Shown: positions 1 through 9,044 of the stretch, one piece after another
Numbering within the stretch: the stretch's first letter is position 1
How the letters are laid out: each line of letters begins with the position of its first letter
Assembly: GCA_949840805.1 (NCBI GenBank)
Contig: CATKXR010000003.1
Span: 1-64,000, forward strand
Source of the DNA: an uncultured Lachnospiraceae bacterium
GTDB lineage: Bacteria > Bacillota > Clostridia > Lachnospirales > Lachnospiraceae
Direction: 5' to 3'
Length of the DNA: 64,000 nucleotides
Notes under the pieces: model-generated
Database searches by the model: none
What the model was told of the DNA's origin: nothing
The model's input: only the letters and a program-made list of their open reading frames with translations
Translations under genes and position numbers: made by a program

Positions 1-283
1 GCGGATATAATTTTATGCAGTTTCGGGAGATTTCTCGAAACTATTAAAAATTGTTCTGCCCTGATAAAGGTTGTAGAAGACTACATTTTATCAGGTTTTA
101 GAAAATTTCAAAAGTTGTAAACTGGTGATTTATTAAATAAACCCTTTTAATTACGACGTTATTGTACAATATATTCAAATAAAATTCAAGAAAATCACAA
201 ATTCCATTTTCTCTAAATTTAACGAAATTACTCTTGTAGGATCATACCTTCTTTCTCATAGTCTGAAAAATTCTCATAATCCA
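1..283. other. AT-rich intergenic start of window with two hairpins
   Basis: No gene is visible. The stretch is much more AT-rich than the genes beside it. A small hairpin pairs 19-25 with 36-42. A stronger one pairs 60-68 with 87-95, with an inner 5-bp stem (72-76 with 81-85) and a TTTTA tract after it on the plus strand. The second could be the terminator of a plus-strand gene left of the window, but that gene is not visible. Confidence 0.4.
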
Positions 284-323
284 ACAAAAAACTACCGGCA
301 TACATGAAATATATATGCCGGTA
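284..323 (-). terminator. Terminator of the diaminopropionate operon
   Basis: A perfect 10-bp inverted repeat (293-302 with 314-323) lies just past the stop of the OadA-like gene. Read on the minus strand it is followed by a GTTTTTTG tract, as expected of a rho-independent terminator closing the operon. Confidence 0.75.
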
Positions 324-350
324 ATTCATATTTCCTATTACGTTACTGCT

Positions 351-1763
351 TTATACAGGATACACCCCATATTCCGTATTTGCAACTGACATATCAATCC
401 CTGTCTGCTGGGCCTCCCGATACTGGAAAAAATCCTTAGCCACGGACGGGAACAACGCATAAGTCAATACATCCTCATCTTGTTGTTTCCATCGGGCGCA
501 TTCCTTTTCAAATCGGGGAAGCTGAGGCCCGATCAGATCTGCAGGCCGGCAGGTTATCGCTTCTTCCTCCCCAATAATCCGCTTTTTAATCTCCGGGTCT
601 GCAGGTCTTACAGTCTGTCCAAACTCACCCAACAACAGCTTTTTTGATTCCTTCAACACCATTTTATAGCGTTCTTTACAGATCACATTCATCACTGCCT
701 GTGTCCCTACAATCTGAGATGACGGTGTCACAAGAGGCGGCTCCCCAAAATCCTTTCTGACTCGGGGGATTTCTTCTAAGACATCCCTGTATAAATCCTC
801 CTTTCCGGCTTCTTTTAGCTGTGCCACCAGATTGGAAAGCATTCCTCCCGGAACCTGATATTGAAGAGTCTTAATATTCACCCCCAGCATCTTGGGATTC
901 AATAATCCGCTCTTGATGGCATCCTCCCGGATCCCGGCGAAATAATCGGCAATCTGGGCCAGCTTTTCCTGATCCAACCCCGGATCATATGGCGTTCCCC
1001 GAAACGTCTCTGCCATCACTTCTGTTGCTGGCTGGCTTGTTCCTAATGCCAGAGGGGAGATTGCGCAGTCAATGCTGTCGCATCCCGCTTCCACTGCTTT
1101 CAGATAAGTCATGGATGCAACTCCTGCTGTATAATGAGTATGGACTGCCAGGGGCAGATTTGTAGCCTCCTTTAAAGCATGCACCAGTTCTCCGGCCTGA
1201 TATGGTGTCAAAAGGCCTGCCATATCCTTGATTCCCAGACAGTCTGCTCCCATATCCTCAATCCTTTTTGCCACATCCTTCCAGTAATCTAAAGTGTAGG
1301 CATCTCCCAGCGTATAGACCAAAGCTGCAATTGCATATCCCTTTTCCTTTTTCGTAGCTTTTATTGCAGTTTCCAGATTGCGCACATCATTCAGGCAGTC
1401 CATGGTTCTGACTACATCAATCCCATTAGCCACCGATTTCTGAATAAAATATTCCACCACATCATCCGCATAATGGCTGTAGCCCAGAAGATTTTGCCCC
1501 CTTAACAACATCTGCAAACGGGTATGTTTAAATCCGTCCCGCAGTTTGCGCAGCCGAACCCAGGGATCCTCCTTCAAAAAACGAAGAGCCGTATCAAAAG
1601 TTGCCCCTCCCCAACATTCCACCGCATGATATCCTACCTGGTCCATCAGCTCTGCTACCGGCATCATCTGTTCCGTACTCATCCGTGTGGCCAACAAAGA
1701 TTGATGTGCATCACGCAAAACGGTTTCCACAATTTTTACCGGCTTTTTTTCTTTTCCTGCCAT
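351..1763 (-). CDS. OadA/pyruvate carboxylase subunit B-like carboxyltransferase, no biotin domain
   Basis: This 470-residue protein resembles the carboxyltransferase half of oxaloacetate decarboxylase alpha or pyruvate carboxylase subunit B. The N-terminal HMGL-like TIM barrel starts with VETVLRDAHQSLLATRM, carries the metal-site motif AVHTHYTAG, and is followed by the conserved PYC/OADA domain. In this family the enzyme moves CO2 between a keto acid and biotin. The protein ends without the biotinyl-lysine (AMKM-type) domain found in full OadA, so a separate carrier would be needed. A GTG codon lies two codons upstream in frame, but ATG at 1763 has the better GGAGG spacing. It is last in the operon, 16 bp after ridA. 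Pyruvate from the diaminopropionate lyase is a plausible substrate; that is inference. Confidence 0.8.
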   Translation of the reverse strand: MAGKEKKPVKIVETVLRDAHQSLLATRMSTEQMMPVAELMDQVGYHAVECWGGATFDTALRFLKEDPWVRLRKLRDGFKHTRLQMLLRGQNLLGYSHYADDVVEYFIQKSVANGIDVVRTMDCLNDVRNLETAIKATKKEKGYAIAALVYTLGDAYTLDYWKDVAKRIEDMGADCLGIKDMAGLLTPYQAGELVHALKEATNLPLAVHTHYTAGVASMTYLKAVEAGCDSIDCAISPLALGTSQPATEVMAETFRGTPYDPGLDQEKLAQIADYFAGIREDAIKSGLLNPKMLGVNIKTLQYQVPGGMLSNLVAQLKEAGKEDLYRDVLEEIPRVRKDFGEPPLVTPSSQIVGTQAVMNVICKERYKMVLKESKKLLLGEFGQTVRPADPEIKKRIIGEEEAITCRPADLIGPQLPRFEKECARWKQQDEDVLTYALFPSVAKDFFQYREAQQTGIDMSVANTEYGVYPV

Positions 1764-1779
1764 CACAACCTCCGGAGCC

Positions 1780-2163
1780 TTACCGCTCTTTTTCTGCTAT
1801 TACTTCAATCTCCACCTTTGCTCCTTTTGGCAAAGCCTTTACTGCAAAAGCTGCCCTGGCCGGATAAGGAGATGTAAAATATGTATCATATACCTCATTC
1901 ATAGGTGCAAAATCGCCAATATCACTGAGATATACGGTCGTTTTTACCACATGCTCCAGCCCAAGCCCGGCCTGGGCTAAAACAGCCTTTACATTTTCCA
2001 GGGAAGCTTTGGTCTGTTCCTTTATATCCTCTGAAGGAAATTCCCCGGTTTTTACATCAACAGGAAGCTGGCCAGACACATATACCGTGTACTCTGTCTC
2101 GATTGCCTGTGAATAAGGGCCGATTGCCTTTGGAGCATATTCTGAAAAGATTGTCTTCTTCAT
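1780..2163 (-). CDS. ridA: RidA family enamine/imine deaminase
   Basis: This 127-residue protein is a typical RidA/YjgF/Rid protein, with the starting motif [12 protein letters not shown], the central [10 protein letters not shown] strand and a C-terminal [20 protein letters not shown] segment holding the conserved Arg. Family members hydrolyse reactive 2-aminoacrylate or imine intermediates released by PLP enzymes. A longer reading frame continues upstream, but ATG at 2163 with AGAGAGGAAT before it matches the family start. The same operon encodes a diaminopropionate ammonia-lyase, whose chemistry passes through aminoacrylate, so the pairing makes functional sense. A ~90-bp dispersed repeat separates it from the upstream permease gene. 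Confidence 0.92.
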   Translation of the reverse strand: MKKTIFSEYAPKAIGPYSQAIETEYTVYVSGQLPVDVKTGEFPSEDIKEQTKASLENVKAVLAQAGLGLEHVVKTTVYLSDIGDFAPMNEVYDTYFTSPYPARAAFAVKALPKGAKVEIEVIAEKER

Positions 2164-2183
2164 ACTAAAATTCCTCTCTTTCT

Positions 2184-2274
2184 TATACCCGTGATCCAAA
2201 TGATTTGGCAAAACAGTTCCCATATTTCCATAAAATATACCGAATCATTTGGTAAATAAGTATACTTGCGAATA
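2184..2274. repeat. Dispersed ~90-bp repeat, copy A
   Basis: This copy is about 85% identical by eye to copy B at 28673-28764. It starts TATACCCGTGA and ends TATACTTGCGAATA. Shared blocks include CAAATGATTTG, CAGTTCCC, TTTCCATAAA and GAATCATTTGG. The ends form an imperfect inverted repeat. It lies between the lctP-like gene and ridA, inside what otherwise looks like one operon. Confidence 0.65.
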
Positions 2275-2286
2275 AAAACAGGTTCT

Positions 2287-3885
2287 TCATGCAAAACAGG
2301 AAAATACATAAAAAATAAATCCAAATGCCACTGCACATATCGCTGTGCAGGGAATAATCTTTTTTAATATTCTTCCTTCTCCGCCATCATACCCGGTTGT
2401 TGATACTCCCATAATAATACAACCCGGAGAAAATGCTGTACCTAACACTCCTCCCACTGTCTGCAATGCCAGGGTTATGGCAGGGTTGACATTCAGAAAA
2501 TCAGCAGCCGTTCTCTGGAAATTCCCTAAAAGAATATTGGACGACATATTGCTGCTGGTGATAAAAGTTCCCAAAATTCCAAACAGGGGAGCTGCCATCA
2601 CATAAAAACTTCCTAATACCATCACAACCCCCTGGGACATAATATAAATCTGTCCGCTGCTGCCCATAAATTTTGACATAATGATAAAGCAGGTAATGGC
2701 AGCCGTAGGCGCCAAACATTTTTTACTTGTCCGTTTCCATACAGACAAAAAACCGTCAGAAAGAATATAACCCTTGGTTTTATAATATTCATAACTGACA
2801 GTAGAAGACAAGGCCAGGAATGTCCCTGCATAAGTCAAAGGCTTAAGCGGTGAGAAAAAAGGAACCGCCTCTGTGACATATCCATACCCTGTCACAGTCT
2901 CAGGAAAAGAAAACGCAAGGCTCCACTGACTCAAAAAAGAATTGACAGGCGGAATCAACAGACAGGCCACAGTAATTACTGTCAGAGAATAGTAGGGAAG
3001 AAACGCCTGGTGAAAAGTCATTCCCCCCTCTTTTCTTTCCTCCTGCCCCTTTCTCTCCATAACCAGGCTGTCCTCTATCCTCCAGGCTTTTCCATAACGC
3101 TTTGATTTACTAATGATAAAGGCGGCGCCCAAAGCCATTGCTGATGGCAGAAAATTGGATATTGTTGCATTGATTGGCGCAAGGATCATTTGGCCGCCAC
3201 CCAGTATTAACGACAAAATACACACCACCGGACCGATCTCCCGGATGCTCTTTTTTTTCCCATAAAACCAACAGGACAGCAAAACTGCCAGAATGTTAAA
3301 AATCCAGATCATAGCCGCCGCCAATACGGCTGCCTGCGCCTTCTGGCCTCCGTCCACTCCTGCCTCAGCGACCAATGCTTCCCAGGCCAGTGCCAGAGTT
3401 CCAAAGGTTGCCCCCTGAGAATGGCACAAAAGGACAATGACAATACTGTAAAAAGGACTTACGCCTATGCTGACGAGAAGCGGCGCTCCCACTGCCACTG
3501 CCACGCCAAAACCGGTAATTCCCTGTAAAAAACTGGGAAAGATCCAGCCTAAAATCAAAATCTGAAACAGCTCGTGCCGGGTCAGGGACTGAATTCCACT
3601 CCGAATCGCCTCAAAACCTCCCGCCTCACAGCTCAATTCATAAGAAAATACCGCAGGCCAGACAACCAGCAGAATGGTCGCCGCATTCCAGATTCCTTTT
3701 CCTGCTTCCATGCACAGGGCTGTTATAGAAGAACGATAAACAAACATTGCCAACGCCCCGGCAAGAATCATTCCCAAAGGAGCAGCTTTGGCTACTCCCC
3801 ATCCAAATTTGATGATCACTACCAGAAGAAAAACCACCGGAATCACCGAAGCTGTCCAAAAAAGTGGTGTCATAGGAAGACTCAT
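2287..3885 (-). CDS. LctP family permease (L-lactate permease-like)
   Basis: This 532-residue, strongly hydrophobic protein has roughly 12-14 predicted membrane spans. It carries LctP-family blocks such as the SFLQGITGFGVAVAVGAPLL loop, LLCHSQGATFGTLALAW and, near the C terminus, GILGTFITSSNMSSNILL. The family carries lactate, glycolate and related hydroxy acids by proton symport. ATG at 3885 follows GAGGAG by seven bases and lies one base past the TAA of the M20 peptidase gene, so the two are probably translationally coupled. Because the operon is built for diaminopropionate use, the true substrate may be another small carboxylate or amino acid. Confidence 0.8.
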   Translation of the reverse strand: MSLPMTPLFWTASVIPVVFLLVVIIKFGWGVAKAAPLGMILAGALAMFVYRSSITALCMEAGKGIWNAATILLVVWPAVFSYELSCEAGGFEAIRSGIQSLTRHELFQILILGWIFPSFLQGITGFGVAVAVGAPLLVSIGVSPFYSIVIVLLCHSQGATFGTLALAWEALVAEAGVDGGQKAQAAVLAAAMIWIFNILAVLLSCWFYGKKKSIREIGPVVCILSLILGGGQMILAPINATISNFLPSAMALGAAFIISKSKRYGKAWRIEDSLVMERKGQEERKEGGMTFHQAFLPYYSLTVITVACLLIPPVNSFLSQWSLAFSFPETVTGYGYVTEAVPFFSPLKPLTYAGTFLALSSTVSYEYYKTKGYILSDGFLSVWKRTSKKCLAPTAAITCFIIMSKFMGSSGQIYIMSQGVVMVLGSFYVMAAPLFGILGTFITSSNMSSNILLGNFQRTAADFLNVNPAITLALQTVGGVLGTAFSPGCIIMGVSTTGYDGGEGRILKKIIPCTAICAVAFGFIFYVFSCFA

Positions 3886-3886
3886 A

Positions 3887-5062
3887 TTACATCTCCTCAA
3901 TTTTCACAACAGCCGCTGCGAAAATTTTCGCCCTGTCATACATAGATTCCTGTACACCATATTCTTTCTTATTATGGGCAAAATCACCGCGGATTCCACA
4001 GGCATCAATCACCGGCACTCCTGCTGCTGCAATATTGCCCGCATCCGTTGCACCTCCCCGGTGGATCTTTCCAAAAGGCTCAAAACCAGACTCAACCGCA
4101 ACCTTATTAAGCAGTTCATACAAACGAAGCACCTCCTCTGTCTCCTGGAGAGGAGCCAGCTTTGCCCTGTAATAATCCATTTTGGTAGTAGTTCCTTCAA
4201 TGAATGCCCGGGAAGTGATCTCAATCATGCTGTTTAATATACGCTGGGCTTCCTGCTCACAGTTTACCCGCACATCAAACACCACCTCGCAGTGATCGGC
4301 AATCCCCGCTGTATGTCCTCCTCCTTTGATCACCGCTGTAGTTACAGTAGTTCCCTTTTCTAAATCCGTCAGACGGATAATTTCTTCAATCTTATGCGTG
4401 GCTTCATGAATGGCATTTTTCCCCCGCAGAAAATCATTCCCAGCATGTCCGCCCACACCATCGATAGTCAGGTAAAAAGTATACTGGCTCTTTCTGGCTG
4501 TACACAGGCGGTTCTGCAGCTCACCGCACTCCATATTAAACGCACACAGGCCATCTTTACTTTCTTCAGTCATATATATATCGCAATCATTTCCCACATG
4601 GTCGGACTCCTCCTCACCATCAATAAGGAACTTAATGGGATGGGCGTCATAGCCAATGGCATTTAAAGCCTTCACCGCATAAAGTGCAATAATCAGGCCT
4701 CCTTTCATATCCAGCACTCCAGGTCCATAGATCATTCCATTTTCCACCCGGCACGGGTTCTCTTTGCCGAACGACCCTTTATAATGGACGGTATCTATAT
4801 GCCCGGAGAACATAACTGCCTTTCCCGGCCGATCCTTCCCCAGCACGCCTACCAGGATCCCTGCCCGGTTTTCTGCCACTTCACGGGTACGGCATTGAAA
4901 TCCTTCTGCCTCCAATTCCTTTTGAAACCAGGCACGGGCTGTTTCCACGTTTTCTTTTTCCTCAAAATGTCCCTCCAGGTTCACCAGCTCCATCAATTTG
5001 GAAAGCATTTCCTCTCTGTGACTGTCAATAAAAGAAGCAATATCCTGATATAGTTTTTCCAT
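3887..5062 (-). CDS. M20 family metallopeptidase (ArgE/DapE/YgeY-like)
   Basis: This 391-residue zinc-dependent amidohydrolase/peptidase has the M20 motif series: GHIDTV (His88, Asp90), GVLDMKGG (bridging Asp118), DGEEES (Glu150-152) and GGATDAG near residue 350. Between them is the family's dimerisation domain. ATG at 5062 is preceded by CAGGAGG; an upstream in-frame extension lacks a good site. Family members remove acyl or aminoacyl groups from amino acids or short peptides. In E. coli the M20 protein YgeY sits beside the diaminopropionate lyase YgeX, so this one may release diaminopropionate from a conjugate. That link is inference from neighbourhood. Confidence 0.85.
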   Translation of the reverse strand: MEKLYQDIASFIDSHREEMLSKLMELVNLEGHFEEKENVETARAWFQKELEAEGFQCRTREVAENRAGILVGVLGKDRPGKAVMFSGHIDTVHYKGSFGKENPCRVENGMIYGPGVLDMKGGLIIALYAVKALNAIGYDAHPIKFLIDGEEESDHVGNDCDIYMTEESKDGLCAFNMECGELQNRLCTARKSQYTFYLTIDGVGGHAGNDFLRGKNAIHEATHKIEEIIRLTDLEKGTTVTTAVIKGGGHTAGIADHCEVVFDVRVNCEQEAQRILNSMIEITSRAFIEGTTTKMDYYRAKLAPLQETEEVLRLYELLNKVAVESGFEPFGKIHRGGATDAGNIAAAGVPVIDACGIRGDFAHNKKEYGVQESMYDRAKIFAAAVVKIEEM

Positions 5063-5133
5063 GGCAATAATTCCTCCTGACTTTTTATTATTCTTATCTT
5101 TTACAGCAGAATAGCCTTTTGCTATCCTGTCTG

Positions 5134-6516
5134 TCACTTTTTCTCCAGCATCCTCTTATCCAGATTGAAGATAGTAATCACCAAAATAACTACTATATAA
5201 ATAGGCATACTAAAGTAATATTTCATCATTTCAATGCCATCCACTTCCAAAAAGCCCGTAACGGTGGCAGCCATTACTGTAAACGGCACATACATGGACA
5301 ATACCAGGCATCCTACTGTAGCAGCCCTTGTTAAGTCCAATTTATTTAACCCTGCCTTTTCATACACAGAACTCATAATATTTCCGGTAAACACTTCAGA
5401 AAAGCTGGCTGAAGATGAAAAACATGCCAGAAATCCCAGGATCATGACCCATATTACCCCGCTGACCCTGGAATGAATCCGTTCAGCCAATGGTTCTACC
5501 AGTACGTCTAATATTTTGCATTCATTGAGAATTCCAAACAATCCAAAAGAAAAGATAATCAATACACAGGTTCCCGTCATACCCGAGATTCCTCCGCGGC
5601 TGAACAAAGAACTGACCATCGCGTTTTCCGATTCAAGACTGAATCCGCTCCACATGCTGCTGATCACATTTCCAAACGACTCTCCCTGAAACACACACGC
5701 CACCACCATTGCGCTTAAACTGCCTACCAGAATCGAGGGAATGGCAGGAAATTTAAAAATCAGCAATCCAAATACCAGAATAATCGGCACTATACAATGA
5801 ATCCCTAAATTATAGCTTTCACCAATAGCATCAATCAGTTCCGTAATCGCAGAAGTATCTGCCGTCTGAGTATTTCCTGTTGCCCCCATAACCAGAAAGA
5901 GAACGAAACTTAAGACTGCAACCGGAATAGTCATGGGAAGCTGAAATTTCACACTCTCAAACATATCCACCCCGGAAGCTCCGGCAATTACATTGGGCGT
6001 ATCAGAAAGAGGCGACATACCGTCTCCTACCACTGCCGCGCAAAGAATCGCGCTTGCCGCCATGTAGGGATTAATCCCCATACCGGTAGCCACTCCCATT
6101 AAGGCTACGCCGATCGTCCCGCATGTGCCAAAACTGGTTCCTGTAAAGCAGGCACAGATCAAAGTTACCACAAAAGCTGTAGCCATAAAATATTTCGGAT
6201 TGATTACCCGAAGCCCGATGGAAGTTATGTAGGCTATGGTCCCACTGGCACACCACGCACCAATCAGAGATCCGATAATTAAAATCAAAAGAACTGGCAC
6301 AATACATTTAGGTATAAATTGAATCATTCCGGACTGAAGTTCCTGGTAGCTGTAGCCCAGCCGCATACACAGTGGTATCGCTATCAGCCAGGACAGCAAA
6401 AACATTACATGAATCTTCACCCCCCATAATGCCGCCGGAATCATAATAAAAGCAAAACAGGCAATCATGACAAAAGCAGCATAGCCGAAACTTGGATTTT
6501 TCTTTTCTTTGTTCAT
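5134..6516 (-). CDS. NhaC family Na+/H+ antiporter-like transporter
   Basis: This 460-residue membrane protein of about 11-12 spans carries NhaC-family hallmarks: the GTSFGTCGTIGVALMGVA loop, VVGDGMSPLSDTPNVIAGAS, and a second-half FSSSASFSEVF-type repeat. The family exchanges sodium or metabolites against protons. Two in-frame ATGs exist, at 6528 and 6516. The bases of the first (ATGGAGGAAAAGATG) form the Shine-Dalgarno of the second, so 6516 is chosen. It sits between the diaminopropionate lyase and the M20 peptidase. Amino-acid transport, by analogy with other NhaC-like carriers in catabolic operons, is as likely as pure ion exchange. Confidence 0.82.
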   Translation of the reverse strand: MNKEKKNPSFGYAAFVMIACFAFIMIPAALWGVKIHVMFLLSWLIAIPLCMRLGYSYQELQSGMIQFIPKCIVPVLLILIIGSLIGAWCASGTIAYITSIGLRVINPKYFMATAFVVTLICACFTGTSFGTCGTIGVALMGVATGMGINPYMAASAILCAAVVGDGMSPLSDTPNVIAGASGVDMFESVKFQLPMTIPVAVLSFVLFLVMGATGNTQTADTSAITELIDAIGESYNLGIHCIVPIILVFGLLIFKFPAIPSILVGSLSAMVVACVFQGESFGNVISSMWSGFSLESENAMVSSLFSRGGISGMTGTCVLIIFSFGLFGILNECKILDVLVEPLAERIHSRVSGVIWVMILGFLACFSSSASFSEVFTGNIMSSVYEKAGLNKLDLTRAATVGCLVLSMYVPFTVMAATVTGFLEVDGIEMMKYYFSMPIYIVVILVITIFNLDKRMLEKK

Positions 6517-6624
6517 CTTTTCCTCCATTTTGTGTGCAGAACACCCCTAAACGGAACGCTTTTATGCTTTACACCACAGCCCCCGCTTTACCGGATGCGA
6601 ACCGTCTTCTTCCCATCTGCGTTA

Positions 6625-7860
6625 TTAAAATATTTCTGGCAGCGGATATGCATCGCCCTTTACAATCTTTTCATACCCTTCCGGATCTGTATCTCCTTCC
6701 GTATTGACCAGAAGAATCACGGAATCCTCACAAAGCCCCATATCACTTCGGATCCGGGCAAGTTCCTTTCTCTGAAGCAGAAGGCACACAGCCCCCATGG
6801 TTGAGGCGCCGGATTCCCCGGAAATTATCACCGGATCTTCCCCCACAGGCTTTGCATACATCCGCATGCCATGAGCCGCTGCAAAATCCGGACAGGACAT
6901 ATAATATTCTGCATAATCCCTCAAAACCGGCCAGGTAATCTTACAAGGCGTACCACAATTAAGGCCAGCCATTATGGTACTTGGCATTCCCTCTACTGAA
7001 TGGATCTCACCGTCTCCTGCCTTAGCTGACATATAGATACAGTTAGCTGCATCTGGTTCCACCACGATAGCAACAGGCTTGCAGCCGGCATATTTTTCTG
7101 CCAGATATCCTAAAATGCCTCCGGCCATTGCGCCTACTCCGGCCTGAAGAAACACATGGGTGGGAACTTGATTTTCCTCCTCCAATTGTTCTGTCATCTC
7201 AAGAGCCATGGTTAAATATCCCTGGATTATCCAGGCAGGAATCTGCTCATATCCATCCCAGGCAGTATCCTGAATTAAATGCCAGCCGTTTTTCTCACTT
7301 TGTTCTTTTGCATATTTTACCGTATCATCATAATTCATGTCTGTAATGGCCACGTTGACCGGTCCTGCCTTCCGTATGGCTTCTGCCCTTACCTCGGCTG
7401 ATCCTGACGGCATAAATACATAGGCCCTGCAGCCAAAAATCCCAGCCGCCCAGGACACTCCCCGGCCATGGTTTCCATCTGTGGCAGTCACAAATGTCAC
7501 CTGGCCTATCTTGTCCTTTGCCTCCCCTTCTAAAAGATCGGAAAGCCTGGTTGTCTCCGGGTTAAGATTCAGTTCCTGGCATAAAATGCAAAACATTGCA
7601 TAACTTCCTCCCAGCCCCTTAAAAGCATTTAAGGAAAATCTTTTTGATTCATCCTTCACATAAATTCCTTTTACCCCCAAAACTTTAGCCAGTTCTTTCA
7701 ATGAGATCAGCGGAGTCTTCTCATATTCTGCAATACTTTGATGAAAATTCCTTGCCGCATTGGCTGCCTTTTTGCCAAACGCTTCTGGTATTTTGGCCTG
7801 GCAGGACGCTGATGTCTTCAAAATATCCATCTGCACAATCTGTTTCCATTCCTGATGCAT
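6625..7860 (-). CDS. dpaL: 2,3-diaminopropionate ammonia-lyase
   Basis: This 411-residue fold-type II PLP enzyme closely matches YgeX/DpaL. The Schiff-base lysine is Lys81 in NAFKGLGGSYA. TATDGNHGRGVSWAA contains the cofactor-phosphate and catalytic Asp region, and IQDTAWDGYEQIP and ISGESGASTMGAV are family blocks. It converts 2,3-diaminopropionate to pyruvate and two ammonia. It is the first gene of the minus-strand operon, with an AAGGAG site and a TATAAT box (minus strand, 7902-7907) upstream. It is divergent from an AraC-type regulator that probably controls it. Confidence 0.93.
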   Translation of the reverse strand: MHQEWKQIVQMDILKTSASCQAKIPEAFGKKAANAARNFHQSIAEYEKTPLISLKELAKVLGVKGIYVKDESKRFSLNAFKGLGGSYAMFCILCQELNLNPETTRLSDLLEGEAKDKIGQVTFVTATDGNHGRGVSWAAGIFGCRAYVFMPSGSAEVRAEAIRKAGPVNVAITDMNYDDTVKYAKEQSEKNGWHLIQDTAWDGYEQIPAWIIQGYLTMALEMTEQLEEENQVPTHVFLQAGVGAMAGGILGYLAEKYAGCKPVAIVVEPDAANCIYMSAKAGDGEIHSVEGMPSTIMAGLNCGTPCKITWPVLRDYAEYYMSCPDFAAAHGMRMYAKPVGEDPVIISGESGASTMGAVCLLLQRKELARIRSDMGLCEDSVILLVNTEGDTDPEGYEKIVKGDAYPLPEIF

Positions 7861-7972
7861 ATAAATTCTCCTTTCCTTTTTTTCTTTCTTATGGTAAGAC
7901 TATTATAACAACCAAAAACCGGGAAATATATCAATCCATTTTCTAATTTTATCAAAATATTGAGGTATTGTG
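7861..7972. promoter_or_regulatory. Divergent promoter region, dpaL operon / AraC regulator
   Basis: This 112-bp AT-rich gap separates two divergent genes. On the minus strand a TATAAT box lies at 7902-7907, about 40 bp before the dpaL start. The upstream TTGATA is about 20 bp away, wider than optimal, so an activator may be needed. No clear direct repeat for the AraC protein stands out. Confidence 0.45.
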
Positions 7973-8911
7973 ATGATTGCAAAAAATATTGCATTTTCAG
8001 AAGACAACCAGGAGCTGATTAAATCTGTCCTTCCGGGACTTCCTATCTCCGCCTTTTATACAGCCTTTCACCCTGATACCTATGACTATATCAACTGGCA
8101 CTGGCATGAGGCCTTTCAATATTGTCTTGTAACAGAAGGATCTGTGGACTTTCTGCTTCCCAACCGCTCCTATCGTGTTACAGAAGGCAACGGTATTTTT
8201 ATCAACACTCAGCAAATTCACTTATCAAAAGGAACTACTAACGCCGATGCCGCTTATTTCTGCATTGACGTGCCGCCGTCTTTCCTCTGTCCGGATGAGC
8301 ATAGCCGTATATACCTGAAATATCTGGAACCAGTTATCCAAAACCCGTTCCCCCCTGCTCTGCTGATCTCCAGACATTCTAAAGAACCTGGCAGCCTTTT
8401 AGGTTCTATTCAAAAAATCCGAGATCTTTTAATGAAGGAACCGGAATTTATGGAACTGGACATTCAGATGGAAATTATTAAAATATGGAGGATCACCATT
8501 CAACTGTTGAACCGTTCCTCCAATAAACCCACCCCTGCGGAATCCATGGACAGCGATCGGCTGAAGATCATCATCCAGTATATGCAGCAGCATTACAGCG
8601 AAAAAATCACCCTGGAAGACATAGCTCTGCAGTTGTCTCTAAGCCGCAGCGAATGCTGCCGTTTTTTCAAAAAGGTGGCCGGACAATCCATGTTTTCCTA
8701 CCTGATTTCTCTTCGTGTACAAAAAAGTATGGATTTATTAAGAAATTCAGATTTAAGTATCTCAGAAATTGCTGATATGGCCGGATTCTGCAGCCAAAGC
8801 CACTTTACGGCCTGTTTTAAAAAGGCCCGGAAAATAACGCCCAAAAAATTCAGGGATCTCTCCTCAAGAATTCCTAATGATATACTGCCGCTGGATATAC
8901 ATTCGCAATAG
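7973..8911 (+). CDS. AraC family transcriptional regulator with cupin sensor domain
   Basis: This 312-residue regulator has an N-terminal cupin-type sensor domain (NWHWHEAFQYCLVTEGSV then a VTEGNGIFINTQQIH turn) and a C-terminal double helix-turn-helix (ITLEDIALQLSLSRSECCRFFKK followed by SISEIADMAGFCSQSHFTACFKK). ATG at 7973 has GAGG seven bases upstream; a GTG one codon earlier is less well placed. Its divergent position next to dpaL suggests it activates that operon in response to a small ligand such as diaminopropionate. The ligand is inferred. Confidence 0.9.
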   Translation: MIAKNIAFSEDNQELIKSVLPGLPISAFYTAFHPDTYDYINWHWHEAFQYCLVTEGSVDFLLPNRSYRVTEGNGIFINTQQIHLSKGTTNADAAYFCIDVPPSFLCPDEHSRIYLKYLEPVIQNPFPPALLISRHSKEPGSLLGSIQKIRDLLMKEPEFMELDIQMEIIKIWRITIQLLNRSSNKPTPAESMDSDRLKIIIQYMQQHYSEKITLEDIALQLSLSRSECCRFFKKVAGQSMFSYLISLRVQKSMDLLRNSDLSISEIADMAGFCSQSHFTACFKKARKITPKKFRDLSSRIPNDILPLDIHSQ

Positions 8912-8918
8912 TATTACT

Positions 8919-9044
8919 GTTCACAGGTCCCCTGTGAACATAACCGCATATGCCCATTTTGAAATCACCTGCGGCAATGGGGCATATGCTTTAGCTCCAT
9001 AACTGTACTGGCTCATGACTAATCAGCGGAGTGATTAGTCATGA
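8919..9044. repeat. Cluster of three inverted repeats
   Basis: Three successive palindromes follow the AraC gene: 9-bp arms 8919-8927/8931-8939 with a 3-base loop; 8946-8957/8977-8989 with one bulge; and a perfect 13-bp pair 9013-9025/9032-9044 with a 6-base loop. None has the long U tract of an ordinary terminator. Flanking CGCAATAGT-like words occur at both edges (about 8904 and 9057). This could be a small palindromic repeat element or a structured 3' UTR. Confidence 0.55.

Noticed and set aside
8919-9044. CRISPR array in the repeat cluster after the AraC gene
   Set aside because: The palindromes differ from each other and are not regularly spaced; no cas genes are present.
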